DNA from: Woeseiaceae bacterium
Lineage (GTDB): Bacteria > Pseudomonadota > Gammaproteobacteria > Steroidobacterales > Woeseiaceae
Length of the DNA: 64,000 nt
Assembly (NCBI GenBank): GCA_024640345.1
Contig: JAHEFD010000005.1
Coordinates: 1 to 64,000, forward strand
Direction of reading: 5' to 3'
Under the pieces are notes generated by a model. It searched no databases and was not told the DNA's origin. It was given only the letters and a program-made list of their open reading frames with translations. Position numbers and translations under genes: made by a program. Below are positions 1 through 8,890 of the stretch, in pieces (positions within the stretch are counted from its first letter, which is position 1; every line of letters starts with the position of its first letter).

Positions 1-2
1 CT

Positions 3-980
3 GCAGGTATTCCGCTTGTGCAGGCATTCGAAATCGTGGGCAGTGGCCACGAGAATGCCTCGATGCAAAAACTGATCATGGAGATCAAGGCGGACGTGGA
101 AGGTGGTAGCGCGCTGGCGGAAGCACTGGCCAAGCACCCTATCTACTTCGACGATTTGTTCGTGAACCTGGTAGAGGCAGGTGAACAGGCAGGCGCGCTC
201 GAGACCCTGCTGGAGAAAGTCGCAACCTACAAGGAAAAGACCGAGGCCATCAAGAAGAAGGTCAAGAAAGCGCTGACCTACCCGGCTGCCGTGTTGGTCG
301 TCGCGTTCGTTGTTACCATTATTCTCCTGGTCTTCGTAATTCCCGCCTTTGAAGATCTCTTCAAAGGCTTTGGTGCGGATCTGCCGGCCTTTACGAGGTT
401 CGTTATCGATATTTCGCTGTTCGTCCGAAGCCAGGGCTGGATCCTCGCCGGGCTGGTGGCCGGTGCTGCCTATACGTTCTTCTATTTCAAGAAACGTTCA
501 CGGCCTATGCGCCAGTTCCTCGATCGGATGACCCTGAAGACACCGATCATCGGTCCGATCATGCAGAAGGCTGCCATCGCTCGCTACGCGCGAACGCTGT
601 CTACGATGTTTTCTGCCGGCGTTCCATTGGTAGAGGCACTGGAGTCAGTTGCCGGTGCGACTGGTAATATTGTCTATGAAGTTGGCGTCCTGAAAATGCG
701 CGACGAAGTTGCCACGGGTCAGAGACTGCAGCAGGCGATGGAAAACACGGATCTCTTTCCCAACATGGTTATCCAGATGATTGCTGTCGGTGAGGAGTCT
801 GGCTCTCTCGACGAAATGTCGGCCAAGGTTGCTGACTTTTACGAAGAAGACGTCGACAACGCGGTCGACAATCTCTCCAGTCTGCTCGAGCCGATGATTA
901 TGGCAATCCTGGGTGTTCTCGTCGGTGGACTGGTCGTCGCCATGTACCTGCCTATCTTCAAGATGGGATCTGTGATCTAA
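3..980 (+). CDS. pilC: Type IV pilus inner-membrane platform protein PilC (5' truncated)
   Basis: PilC is the polytopic inner-membrane platform of the type IV pilus machine, where the assembly ATPases act on pilin. The reading frame is open from base 3, so the true start lies outside the window; about 325 residues of a protein usually near 400 are visible. Two T2SSF repeats can be seen: the first begins at the window edge (AGIPLVQAFEIV) and the second near the middle with a matching AGVPLVEALESV block. Strongly hydrophobic segments follow each repeat, and the C-terminus GLVVAMYLPIFKMG is characteristic of the family. The prepilin peptidase gene follows directly, the usual pilB-pilC-pilD order. 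Family assignment is secure. Confidence 0.95.
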   Translation, partial: AGIPLVQAFEIVGSGHENASMQKLIMEIKADVEGGSALAEALAKHPIYFDDLFVNLVEAGEQAGALETLLEKVATYKEKTEAIKKKVKKALTYPAAVLVVAFVVTIILLVFVIPAFEDLFKGFGADLPAFTRFVIDISLFVRSQGWILAGLVAGAAYTFFYFKKRSRPMRQFLDRMTLKTPIIGPIMQKAAIARYARTLSTMFSAGVPLVEALESVAGATGNIVYEVGVLKMRDEVATGQRLQQAMENTDLFPNMVIQMIAVGEESGSLDEMSAKVADFYEEDVDNAVDNLSSLLEPMIMAILGVLVGGLVVAMYLPIFKMGSVI

Positions 981-1017
981 AACGACTCTGGTCCCGAAGG
1001 GATCGAGAGCTGATAAT

Positions 1018-1043
1018 GAAACGGCGTCGCAAGACGCCGTTTC
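1018..1043 (+). terminator. Hairpin with GCAA loop between pilC and pilD
   Basis: A perfect 11-bp stem (1018-1028 with 1033-1043) closes a GCAA tetraloop. Only three T's lie at the end of the stem, so it is a weak candidate for intrinsic termination. It may instead be a processing or stabilising element that separates pilC from pilD expression. It ends about 20 bases before the pilD start codon, just upstream of the pilD ribosome binding site. Confidence 0.55.
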
Positions 1044-1064
1044 TGTATTCAGGAGCCCATTTTT

Positions 1065-1949
1065 ATGCAAGCGCTGTTCGCCCAGTCACCCCTCGTTTTT
1101 ATTGCAGTTACCTTCGTACTAGCCCTCCTGGTTGGCAGCTTCCTGAATGTCGTCATCCATCGCCTGCCCATTATGATGGAGCGCGAATGGCGGGCTCAGT
1201 GCGAAGAGATAGCGGCCCATCCGTCTCCTGAGTTACCGGAAGGTCGATTCGACCTGGTCGCTCCGCGATCACGGTGCCCGTCCTGCGGTCACCAGATTAC
1301 GGCGCTGCAGAACATACCGGTTATCAGCTACGTCCTGCTCGGGGGCAAGTGCTCCGGTTGCGGTACCAGAATTTCGCCCCGTTACCCGATCATCGAGCTG
1401 TTCACTGCGTTCCTGTCGGGCGTTGTCGCCTGGCGATTTGGCTTTGGCTGGGAGGCAGCTGTCGCCATCGCCATGACCTGGACGTTGGTCGCCATCAGCA
1501 TGATTGATATCGACCACCAGATCATCCCGGATTCAATCTCATTACCGCTCCTCTGGGCCGGCCTGACACTGAGCCTGTTTCACCCGATGCCGGGTGCAGA
1601 GTACCTGTTTGTCGAGCCGACAACGGCCATTGCAGGAGCCCTGGGCGGATACCTGAGTCTCTGGAGCATCTATCACCTGTTCCGGCTGATCACCGGTAAG
1701 GAAGGCATGGGCTATGGCGACTTCAAGCTGCTGGCGGCGCTGGGCGCTTGGCTTGGCTGGAAGATGCTGCCAATCATCATCATGATGTCGGCAGTTGTCG
1801 GTGCCACGATTGGCATATTACTGATCGTCACCAGGCGTCACGAGCGAAGCGTGCCGATCCCCTTCGGGCCCTACCTGGCCGCAGCTGGCTGGATAGCAAT
1901 GCTCTGGGGCCCCGACATCGTCAACTGGTACCTGGACTTAATGGGCTGA
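1065..1949 (+). CDS. pilD: Prepilin peptidase / N-methyltransferase PilD
   Basis: Inner-membrane aspartyl protease that cleaves the leader of type IV prepilins and type II pseudopilins and methylates the new N-terminus. The 294-residue protein has the N-terminal domain with paired CxxC motifs (C71/C74 and C96/C99, the zinc-binding form). It then has the A24 peptidase domain with catalytic aspartates in MIDIDHQIIPD (D148/D150) and in the GYGD motif (D219). Several membrane segments are obvious. The ATG is preceded by an AGGAG ribosome binding site at about 1051. It lies between pilC and coaE, the classical pilus-cluster order. Confidence 0.96.
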   Translation: MQALFAQSPLVFIAVTFVLALLVGSFLNVVIHRLPIMMEREWRAQCEEIAAHPSPELPEGRFDLVAPRSRCPSCGHQITALQNIPVISYVLLGGKCSGCGTRISPRYPIIELFTAFLSGVVAWRFGFGWEAAVAIAMTWTLVAISMIDIDHQIIPDSISLPLLWAGLTLSLFHPMPGAEYLFVEPTTAIAGALGGYLSLWSIYHLFRLITGKEGMGYGDFKLLAALGAWLGWKMLPIIIMMSAVVGATIGILLIVTRRHERSVPIPFGPYLAAAGWIAMLWGPDIVNWYLDLMG

Positions 1950-1955
1950 TACGAC

Positions 1956-2558
1956 ATGCTGAGAATTGGCCTTACCGGCGGCATCGCCAGCGGCAAATCC
2001 ACAGTGGCGGATCTGTTCGCCGAGCTTGGCGTAGCGATCGTTGATACAGACGTCATCGCCCGGGAGATTGTCGCACCGGGTCAGCCGGCCCTGGATGAAA
2101 TTCAGGATGTTTTTGGTAAGGCTGTTATAGCCGAAGACGGCTCGCTCGATCGCAGAGAATTGCGCAAGATAGTGTTCGCGGACGAATCCCAAAGAGCGCG
2201 ACTCGAATCCATACTCCATCCCCGAATCAGAGACGCGGCATTTGAGCAGGCCGAACAGGCATCCGGACCGTACGTCGTCATTGTTGTTCCGCTGATGTTC
2301 GAGTCGCCGATGAGACATGCGATGGATCGCATTCTCGTGGTCGACTGCGACCAGGAAACCCAGCTTCGAAGACTAAGGGAGCGGGACAATGAGAGCGAGG
2401 AGCAGGCACGGCGGATCATCGCTGCCCAGTCAAGCCGCAAAGATCGACTGTCGATCGCCGATGACATAATCTCTAACGATGGCGACCTGGACAGCATTCG
2501 CGACGCCGTTTCCGCCATGCACCGGTTCTACCTGGACATTGCCAGCAATTCGCCTTGA
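1956..2558 (+). CDS. coaE: Dephospho-CoA kinase
   Basis: Catalyses the last step of coenzyme A synthesis, ATP-dependent phosphorylation of the 3'-hydroxyl of dephospho-CoA, in the cytosol. The 200-residue protein has the P-loop GGIASGKST at residues 8-16 and the following DTD motif (D30, D32). The length matches the family (about 200). It starts six bases after the pilD stop, so it is almost certainly co-transcribed with pilD. This pilD-coaE-zapD neighbourhood is conserved in Gammaproteobacteria. Confidence 0.96.
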   Translation: MLRIGLTGGIASGKSTVADLFAELGVAIVDTDVIAREIVAPGQPALDEIQDVFGKAVIAEDGSLDRRELRKIVFADESQRARLESILHPRIRDAAFEQAEQASGPYVVIVVPLMFESPMRHAMDRILVVDCDQETQLRRLRERDNESEEQARRIIAAQSSRKDRLSIADDIISNDGDLDSIRDAVSAMHRFYLDIASNSP

Positions 2559-2579
2559 GCGCTTCAATTTGCCTGAATA

Positions 2580-3407
2580 GTGTCAGTGGCGCAGAATACT
2601 GGCATGGCCGCAACCGCTCCCAGCGCATACTCCCAGGTGTCAGCGAAACGCCCGCCTGACTATGAACAGCCGCTCAATGAGCGCATGCGCACTTTCCTGC
2701 GCCTTGAATTCCTGTACCAGCAACTGCTCTACAACTGTGATGTCGACTCCGACTGGGCGACCCGCGGCGCAATCTCAAGCCTTCTCGAAATAATGGCCAT
2801 TCTGACCCGGGGCGATGTGCGCAGCGAAGTACATAAAGAGCTGGACCAGCAGATCTCGACGCTGACCAGGTTCCAGAGTCAACCCGGAGTGGACAGCGGA
2901 CGCCTTGGTGCCTTGCTCGGAAACCTTGTTGCAAGTCGCGATGACGTCGATGCGGTCGGCACAACATTTATGCAGGCACTTAAAGAATGTGAGTTTCTCA
3001 GCTCGATCAAGCACAGAAGCTCGATACCGGGTGGCACCTGTGAATTTGATCTGCCTGAGTACAGCCACTGGCTGCGTCAACCATTCGAACGTCGTTCAGA
3101 AGATATTGCGATCTGGCTCGAAAAAATCCGACCGTTGTGCGATGCCGTAACAGAAGTCTTGTGGCTCATTCGCGCGAGCGCACAACCAGTCGACAAAACC
3201 GCGATAAATGGTATGTATCAGCACCGAATGCAAAAGGACGCGAGTTGTCGTCTTCTCAGAGTCAGCCTGCCCGAAAGCAGTCAGCTCTATCCCGAGATAA
3301 GCGGCAGTCAGCACAGGTTTACGGTGCGCTTCCTCGAGTGGTCAACGATTGATAGTCGCGCAGTGCAAACGGGCCACGACGTCGATTTCAAAATCAGCAT
3401 TTGCTGA
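2580..3407 (+). CDS. zapD: Cell division protein ZapD (FtsZ-bundling factor)
   Basis: ZapD binds the C-terminal tail of FtsZ and crosslinks protofilaments in the Z ring. The family core begins at PLNERMRTFLRLEFLYQQ. Conserved blocks follow: RGDVRSEVHKELD, SIPGGTCEFDLPEYSHWL and SQLYPEISGSQHRFTVRFL. The start is uncertain. GTG at 2580 gives 275 residues, ATG at 2604 gives 267, and GTG at 2637 gives 256 residues, closest to the usual 247 of E. coli. None has a strong ribosome binding site. The 3' end overlaps the convergent mutT gene by 14 bases. The zinc-finger gene yacG that often follows zapD is absent here. Confidence 0.93.
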   Translation: MSVAQNTGMAATAPSAYSQVSAKRPPDYEQPLNERMRTFLRLEFLYQQLLYNCDVDSDWATRGAISSLLEIMAILTRGDVRSEVHKELDQQISTLTRFQSQPGVDSGRLGALLGNLVASRDDVDAVGTTFMQALKECEFLSSIKHRSSIPGGTCEFDLPEYSHWLRQPFERRSEDIAIWLEKIRPLCDAVTEVLWLIRASAQPVDKTAINGMYQHRMQKDASCRLLRVSLPESSQLYPEISGSQHRFTVRFLEWSTIDSRAVQTGHDVDFKISIC

Positions 3408-3858
3408 ATTCGGGCGCGTCACTCAAAGCTTCAATAAGAGGCGCATCGGCAGGTAACAAGCGCTCCGCACCAAGGTCATTCGTATCAACCCAGCGAAGTT
3501 GCTGACCCTCTCTCCCTCTCGGCGCTCCCTGCCAGGCAGATACGATGAAGAAATCGATAGTCACGTGGAGATCAGGATAGTCATGTTCGATTCTCCTGAA
3601 ATGTTCGATTTCAAGAGCTTCGATGCCCAATTCTTCTTCAAGTTCGCGACGGAGGGCGCTCGAAGCTGACTCACCACGCTCAACTTTTCCACCGGGAAAT
3701 TCCCAGAAATCGCGCATCGACGCCGACCGTAGCCGGTCAGTGATTAAAACCTGGCAACTGGCGCTCCGAAGAATCCCGGCGACAACGTGGGTCCGGTTGC
3801 TGTCGATGCCTAACTCAGCCTGCCGTGGCACTGTTTGAATTTCTTGCCTGATCCGCAC
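3394..3858 (-). CDS. mutT: MutT-family Nudix hydrolase (probable 8-oxo-dGTP diphosphatase)
   Basis: Nudix hydrolases of the MutT group remove oxidised guanine nucleotides from the dNTP pool. The complete Nudix box GX5EX7REUXEEXGU is present at residues 57-79 (G57, E63, R71, E72, E75, E76). It is preceded by [10 protein letters not shown], which is typical of MutT. The longest form uses GTG at 3858 and overlaps the secA 3' end by 49 bases. A GTG at 3831 gives a more usual N-terminus and only a 22-base overlap. It follows secA on the same strand, as in many Gammaproteobacteria. The terminal Nudix partner domain (thiamine phosphate synthase) sometimes fused to MutT is absent. Confidence 0.92.
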   Translation of the reverse strand: MRIRQEIQTVPRQAELGIDSNRTHVVAGILRSASCQVLITDRLRSASMRDFWEFPGGKVERGESASSALRRELEEELGIEALEIEHFRRIEHDYPDLHVTIDFFIVSAWQGAPRGREGQQLRWVDTNDLGAERLLPADAPLIEALSDAPEFSKC

Positions 3859-6725
3859 GGACAGGCCTCATTACGCCCGACTTTTCGCCCGGACCGGACG
3901 AATGGCTCCGGTGCCGGTCCCTGTGGCGATCCGCCAGCGGCAGGACCACCCGGCTGCGGACTCCGACCCAATGCCGATGCCTCTGCATGCTGGAATTCCA
4001 TCGCCTGAGCCTTGCGACGCTCTGCTTCCAGTCTTTGCACATCCTGCTCGCTCTGGATTCGGACCCGGGACAGAATGCTGATCGTGTCATGTTTGACCTG
4101 CTCCAGCATTTCGCCAAACATTTCGAATGCTTCGCGCTTGTATTCCTGCTTCGGATTTTTCTGTGCGTAGCTGCGCAGGCCCACGCCCTGGCGCAGGTAG
4201 TCCATAGCACCTAAGTGTTCTTTCCAGTGAAAATCCAGCTGCTTCAGCATGATTTCCTTTTCAACCAATCGCATCAGCGCCGGGCCGATCGCCTCGACCT
4301 TCGCGTCATAGTTATCCTGCATTAGCTTGACGCAGCGCTCGCGAATCTGATCTTCGTTCATGCGCCTGTCTGCTTTCAACCAACCGGGAACATCCACTTG
4401 GGTAACAAAATCGCTCTCGAACGCGTTCTGCAGGCCCTCTGGATCCCACTGTTCCTCAAGGCTGCCCGGTGGAATATATTGACCTACCAGGACTTCAACG
4501 ACTTCTTCGCGAATAGCGGTAATTGAGTCGGCAATTTCCTCCGCGGCCATCAGTTCAGACCGCTGGTGATAAACAACCTTTCGCTGGTCATTCGCAACGT
4601 CGTCATATTCAAGCAGGTTTTTGCGCATATCAAAGTTATGCGACTCTACCTTGCGTTGTGCTTTCTCGATTTGACGGGTCAGCAACTTGCTTTCAATAGC
4701 CTCACCCTCTCGCATTCCCGCCCGCGACAGAAGAGTCTTGGTTCTCTGCGGATCACCAAATATCCGCATCAGGGTGTCTTCCATCGAAAGGTAGAACCGA
4801 CTGGATCCGGCATCGCCCTGCCGACCGGATCGACCGCGTAGCTGGTTATCGATTCGCCGCGACTCGTGACGTTCGGTCCCGACAATGTGCAATCCGCCGG
4901 ATTCGAGGACCGCATTATGCCGCTCCTGCCATGCGGCGCGAATTGCCGCCTCGTCTGCGCCTTCGCCGGCCTGATCAATCTCGGCTTCAAGATTGCCACC
5001 CAGGACAATATCTGTTCCGCGACCGGCCATGTTTGTTGCGATGGTTATCGCACCCGGGCGACCCGCCTGCTGCACGATGTTTGCTTCCCGTTCGTGCTGC
5101 TTCGCGTTCAGGACCTCATGCTTGATGCCTCGCTTGCCCAGGTTTGCCGATAGCAATTCCGACGTTTCAATCGAAGTTGTACCAACCAGTGCCGGCTGGC
5201 CTCGCTCGCGGCAATCGATGATGTCTTCCACGATCGCTTCAAACTTGTCCTGCTCCGTCAGGTAAACGAGGTCTGGCATGTCTTTGCGAACCATCGGCTT
5301 GTCGGTCGGAATCACTACGACCTCGAGGCCATAAATTTGCTGGAATTCAAATGCTTCTGTATCGGCTGTGCCAGTCATGCCGGACAGGTTGTTATAGAGT
5401 CGGAAGTAGTTCTGGAAGGTAATTGACGCGACAGTCTGGTTTTCCTGCTTTACAGCAACCCCTTCTTTCGCCTCAACTGCCTGGTGCAAACCATCTGACC
5501 AACGGCGTCCCGGCATCGTGCGACCGGTGAATTCGTCAACTATGACGATTTCGCCGTCTTTGACAATGTACTCGACATCACGATGAAACATGACATGCGC
5601 CCGCAAAGCAGCGCCCAGATGGTGGAGTAATTTTATGTTTTGCGCGTCGTAAAGACTTTCGCCTTCACTGAGCAGTCCCGCCTGGGTCATCAGTTCTTCG
5701 ACATACTGATGCCCGTCCTCGGTCATATGCACCTGTTTGGACTTCTCGTCGGCGGTGTAGTGGCCACGGGTCACCAACTTGCAGACAGGCACTTCTCCCT
5801 CCTGCTCTGTCAGTACGACATCCGCGCCACGCTCCTCTCCGATATCCAGTGCTGTCTCAACGGACATTCTCGATGTCTCGTTCGCATTTGAATCTGTCGT
5901 CGGAAGCGGTTTGCCCTTCTCATCGAGCAGCTCAATTTGCTTGAACAGCAGGTTTTCGTTATGCAGCTCTTCCGGCTCCTTGTGAGCCCGAAGCTTGGGA
6001 ATGAGCTTGTTGATCTTCAGGTAAAGATCCGTGCTTTCCTCGACCGGACCCGAAATAATGAGAGGCGTTCTCGCCTCATCGATCAGGATCGAATCGACTT
6101 CGTCAACGACGGCGAAGTTGAGGTCTCTTTGAACCTTGTCTTCGATTGAGAATGCAAGGTTGTCACGAAGATAATCGAAGCCGAGCTCGTTATTTGTCGC
6201 GTACGTGATATCGGCTTCGTAGGCCGCGCGCTTCTCATCGTGCGACTGACCGGACCTCGTCACACCGACCGTCAGGCCCAGAAATTCGTATACCGGGCGC
6301 ATCCAGTCCGCGTCGCGCTGAGCAAGGTATTCGTTGACGGTGACGACATGCACGCCCTTCTCCGAGAGCGCATTAAGGTATGCCGGCAGTGTGGCAACCA
6401 GTGTCTTGCCCTCGCCGGTCCTCATTTCCGCGATGTTACCGTCATGCAAGACCATTCCGCCGATCAGCTGAACGTCAAACGGACGCATACTGAGCGTTCG
6501 CCAGGCGGCCTCCCGGGCCACTGCAAAGGCCTCAGGCAGCAGGTCGTCAAGCGTTGCCCCTTCTTTCAGGCGGCCACGAAATTCCGCGGTTTTTGACCTT
6601 AGTTCGTCATCGCTGAGCTGCTTGATGCCCGCTTCAAGACCGTTGATCTTGTTGACGATTTTGGAAAGTTGACGAAGCATCCGCTGATTGCGGCTGCCGA
6701 AAATTTTGGTCAAGAAGTTGGCCAC
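3810..6725 (-). CDS. secA: Preprotein translocase motor ATPase SecA
   Basis: SecA drives preproteins through the SecYEG channel by ATP hydrolysis. Visible features are Walker A MRTGEGKT (101-108), the NEYLAQRD motif, Walker [13 protein letters not shown] (208-219), the GTRGRGTDI-type helicase block [13 protein letters not shown], and a C-terminal SEC-C zinc motif [13 protein letters not shown] that also binds SecB. At 971 residues it is longer than the usual 900-915. The excess lies in the preprotein crosslinking domain: about 74 residues (246-319) sit between LIPKL and [13 protein letters not shown], against about 14 in E. coli. It overlaps mutT downstream. Confidence 0.98.
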   Translation of the reverse strand: MANFLTKIFGSRNQRMLRQLSKIVNKINGLEAGIKQLSDDELRSKTAEFRGRLKEGATLDDLLPEAFAVAREAAWRTLSMRPFDVQLIGGMVLHDGNIAEMRTGEGKTLVATLPAYLNALSEKGVHVVTVNEYLAQRDADWMRPVYEFLGLTVGVTRSGQSHDEKRAAYEADITYATNNELGFDYLRDNLAFSIEDKVQRDLNFAVVDEVDSILIDEARTPLIISGPVEESTDLYLKINKLIPKLRAHKEPEELHNENLLFKQIELLDEKGKPLPTTDSNANETSRMSVETALDIGEERGADVVLTEQEGEVPVCKLVTRGHYTADEKSKQVHMTEDGHQYVEELMTQAGLLSEGESLYDAQNIKLLHHLGAALRAHVMFHRDVEYIVKDGEIVIVDEFTGRTMPGRRWSDGLHQAVEAKEGVAVKQENQTVASITFQNYFRLYNNLSGMTGTADTEAFEFQQIYGLEVVVIPTDKPMVRKDMPDLVYLTEQDKFEAIVEDIIDCRERGQPALVGTTSIETSELLSANLGKRGIKHEVLNAKQHEREANIVQQAGRPGAITIATNMAGRGTDIVLGGNLEAEIDQAGEGADEAAIRAAWQERHNAVLESGGLHIVGTERHESRRIDNQLRGRSGRQGDAGSSRFYLSMEDTLMRIFGDPQRTKTLLSRAGMREGEAIESKLLTRQIEKAQRKVESHNFDMRKNLLEYDDVANDQRKVVYHQRSELMAAEEIADSITAIREEVVEVLVGQYIPPGSLEEQWDPEGLQNAFESDFVTQVDVPGWLKADRRMNEDQIRERCVKLMQDNYDAKVEAIGPALMRLVEKEIMLKQLDFHWKEHLGAMDYLRQGVGLRSYAQKNPKQEYKREAFEMFGEMLEQVKHDTISILSRVRIQSEQDVQRLEAERRKAQAMEFQHAEASALGRSPQPGGPAAGGSPQGPAPEPFVRSGRKVGRNEACPCGSGKKFKQCHGRLS

Positions 6726-6849
6726 CGAGGGCTCCTGGATTGGCCGGCGAGTAGTTCAGGCCGACACTGCGCAAAAAACGGGTATTTTACTGACTAATCA
6801 GGAATTTGCACGATGCATCCGCGCATATTTTGAATCCTGCAGGCGCGTT

Positions 6850-6877
6850 GATATAGGGCCCGATCGGGCAAAAGCAA
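6850..6877 (-). promoter_or_regulatory. Candidate secA promoter with a palindromic spacer
   Basis: On the minus strand, TTGCTT (6877-6872) and TATATC (6855-6850) are separated by 16 bases, a plausible sigma-70 promoter about 125 bases upstream of the secA start. The spacer contains a perfect 12-base palindrome, GCCCGATCGGGC (6858-6869), which could be an operator. Each hexamer matches consensus at four of six positions. This is pattern-based inference only. Confidence 0.4.
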
Positions 6878-6996
6878 GGATTGAGGCCCGGGTCAGGACA
6901 AGGATTTAACGGGGACAACATAATCGGCGCGCATTCGCGGAGGTCTGGCAGGATTGTCGGGACGATTTCAGGCCGCTTCCGCTGCCGGGATGTCCC

Positions 6997-7929
6997 TCAG
7001 TCATCTGCCTGGCGAATGAACGTGACTGGATTGACTCGCTGGCCGTTTTTCAGGACCTCGAAGTGCAGGTTCGGCCCGGTGGCGCGACCAGTCTTGCCCA
7101 TCAGGGCAACCGTCTGGCCTTTGCGAACCTCTTCGCCGACAGCAACCAGGTTTTCCGCGTTATGGGCATAGCGAGTCGAATAGCCATTGCCATGATTGAT
7201 CTCGACCAGGTTGCCAAAACCATAGCGTTCCGAAGACCAGGTCACCACGCCATCGGCGACGGCCACAATTTCTGCGCCGGCCTTGCCGGCAAAGTCGACG
7301 CCGCGATGATTGGCCGGTTTGCCGGTAAAGGGATCGGTACGGCGCCCAAAATAAGATGACATCCATCCGGCACGAACGGGACGTCCTTGCGGGTATACCC
7401 TGTCTGACAAATTCTTGTTCAGGATGACGCTTTCCAGCACGCCAAGCTGCGCCTCCCGACTATCCAGCTGGCTGTCGAGTTCCGCCATGGCTGTCAGCAC
7501 TTCGGGGACCGCGACTGCAGATCCTGTCGGATCCGGTTCTTCCGGGCCGCCAATTGCGGGCTCGGAGTCAAAATCAAATTCGCCATCTTCCAGATCGGCC
7601 ATTTCCGTGAGGCGGCGGCCCAGTGCATCCAGTCGGATAACCCGTGCATTCATCTGGCCAATCCGGATTGCCAGGGCATCCAGCGTGTCTTCCGTTTCCT
7701 GACGCGTCTGTTGAATCTGTCCTTTCTGCGCGACCAGTTCTTCAGATAGCGTCGCAACCTCCGCCTGGCTGATTCCGGATCCGGTTTGCGCAGAATACCA
7801 GTAGCCTGCGCCAAACATTGCTATTCCAAGGAGCCCGAAAATTACCGCAGTTAAGGCGCCTGCCATGCGACCGGACAGGTTCAGTTGGCGAGGTTTTCCA
7901 AACCCCTTGCCGAAAATAACTACGTTCAT
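6997..7929 (-). CDS. M23 (LytM-type) peptidase-like periplasmic protein
   Basis: This 310-residue protein has a short cytoplasmic N-terminus, one membrane segment (about 22-45), a coiled-coil stretch (about 55-110), an acidic linker (111-135) and a C-terminal M23 domain. LytM metallopeptidases cut peptide crosslinks in peptidoglycan; degenerate members activate amidases instead. Zinc ligands H208 and D212 (HRGVD) and H289 are present, and H256 (YAH) is kept. The first His of the usual HxH is Asn (GPNLHFEV, N287), so catalytic competence is uncertain. Its position between secA and dciA is conserved in Pseudomonas and relatives. The gene is transcribed divergently from dciA. Confidence 0.9.
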   Translation of the reverse strand: MNVVIFGKGFGKPRQLNLSGRMAGALTAVIFGLLGIAMFGAGYWYSAQTGSGISQAEVATLSEELVAQKGQIQQTRQETEDTLDALAIRIGQMNARVIRLDALGRRLTEMADLEDGEFDFDSEPAIGGPEEPDPTGSAVAVPEVLTAMAELDSQLDSREAQLGVLESVILNKNLSDRVYPQGRPVRAGWMSSYFGRRTDPFTGKPANHRGVDFAGKAGAEIVAVADGVVTWSSERYGFGNLVEINHGNGYSTRYAHNAENLVAVGEEVRKGQTVALMGKTGRATGPNLHFEVLKNGQRVNPVTFIRQADD

Positions 7930-8242
7930 TGGACGATCCCCGGACGCGACCCGATCAACTTATAAGTCGTTGATTTAAATGTAATTGACTGGCAGGAGCG
8001 CTGCCACGGCTGACGCGATCTCATTATTATTGGCCTGCAGACTTCATTCACTTCGGTGGCCCCGCTATCTTAGGGCAAACAGCCCCTTAGATCGGTGGTT
8101 TTGCGTCCCCGTCTTTCGCCGGGTATGCCTTTATCGGACCGTCAATATGCAAAATTAAGCTTTTTATTACAAGATCCGCTGTTCCGATTTATGATTTCAG
8201 TCACTGAGCACCCGTAAAAATCGCCGACTCCGTCACATTTCC
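7930..8242. other. Divergent intergenic region between the M23 gene and dciA
   Basis: This 313-base stretch has no credible coding sequence. It must hold the start signals for the divergent M23 gene (leftward) and dciA (rightward). It contains an AT-rich block at 7970-7990 near the M23 start and another at 8150-8200 near dciA. A possible dciA promoter is annotated separately. No strong hairpin with a T tract was seen. Confidence 0.6.
8167..8195 (+). promoter_or_regulatory. Possible dciA promoter
   Basis: TTACAA (8167-8172) and TATGAT (8190-8195) are separated by 17 bases, ending about 48 bases before the dciA ATG. The -10 element is good (5 of 6) but the -35 is poor (3 of 6), so confidence is low. 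Confidence 0.3.
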
Positions 8243-8539
8243 ATGCCGATAACCAAGCTCGAAAACCTGCTGAAATCCCACGAAAACAAGAGTTTGGATA
8301 AAATTATCCAACGTGCTCAACATATGGACTCATTGACGAGTGCGTTGCAGGCTGGTTTGCCCCCGGAACTCGCCGAGAACCTGATTGCCGCAAACGTTCG
8401 GGACAACGGTGACCTGGTGCTCGTTTGCAGCTCGCCCGCATGGGCCTCGCGCCTCCGATTCGAGACCGAACAGTTGATTGAAATCGCGAAGAAAACGGGC
8501 ATTGATGTCGCTGGCTGCACGGTCAGGGTAAGCCGATAA
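8243..8539 (+). CDS. dciA: DciA-like (DUF721) replication protein
   Basis: DUF721 proteins of the DciA type load or assist the replicative helicase DnaB in bacteria that lack DnaC/DnaI. The 98-residue product is short, essentially one small domain. It shows the typical central pattern LVLVCSSPAWASRLRFETEQLI, in which the W-A-x-x-L-R block is the family hallmark. The neighbours support the assignment: in Pseudomonas this gene also lies between the M23/secA pair and lpxC. Here lpxC is displaced about 6.3 kb away by the glycosylation operon. Confidence 0.85.
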   Translation: MPITKLENLLKSHENKSLDKIIQRAQHMDSLTSALQAGLPPELAENLIAANVRDNGDLVLVCSSPAWASRLRFETEQLIEIAKKTGIDVAGCTVRVSR

Positions 8540-8890
8540 GCATGGATTCCGAAGTTCTGTCTCGTGCCAGGGAGACAACGTAAAGGATCGCGCTCATTTG
8601 TGTTCCCTTGCCGTCCTGAGACGGCGTCCACATTCCAATACAGACGGGTAAAGCTGTTCTCGCACAACGTGATGTATGCCATGTTTCTTGCGTTATGTTG
8701 CGGTATCGTCGTCCTTGTTGTTTCGGGTCGTAGAGCGATCGACACCCATAAAATCGACCATCAGGACGAGACAACAAACGAATTTTGCTGATTCAGCTGA
8801 TTTGAACATCGGCAAGTGGAATACGAAATATGTGCGCCCTGTGTCGAATGACTATTCGCACTGTTTCAAGAATTTACGAGCGAACATTTG
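8540..8890. other. Non-coding stretch upstream of the glycosylation operon
   Basis: About 350 bases lie between dciA and the first glycosyltransferase. Short open frames occur on both strands (for example 8564-8791 on +), but none has a ribosome binding site, recognisable domain or plausible composition. The AT content rises towards the GT2 gene. A TTGAAC hexamer at 8802-8807 could be a -35 element, but no good -10 follows at the right distance. This stretch probably marks the left junction of the inserted operon. Confidence 0.5.

Noticed and set aside
8564-8791. 75-residue open frame (+) upstream of the GT2 gene
   Set aside because: No ribosome binding site, no domain, and open frames on the opposite strand cover the same stretch.
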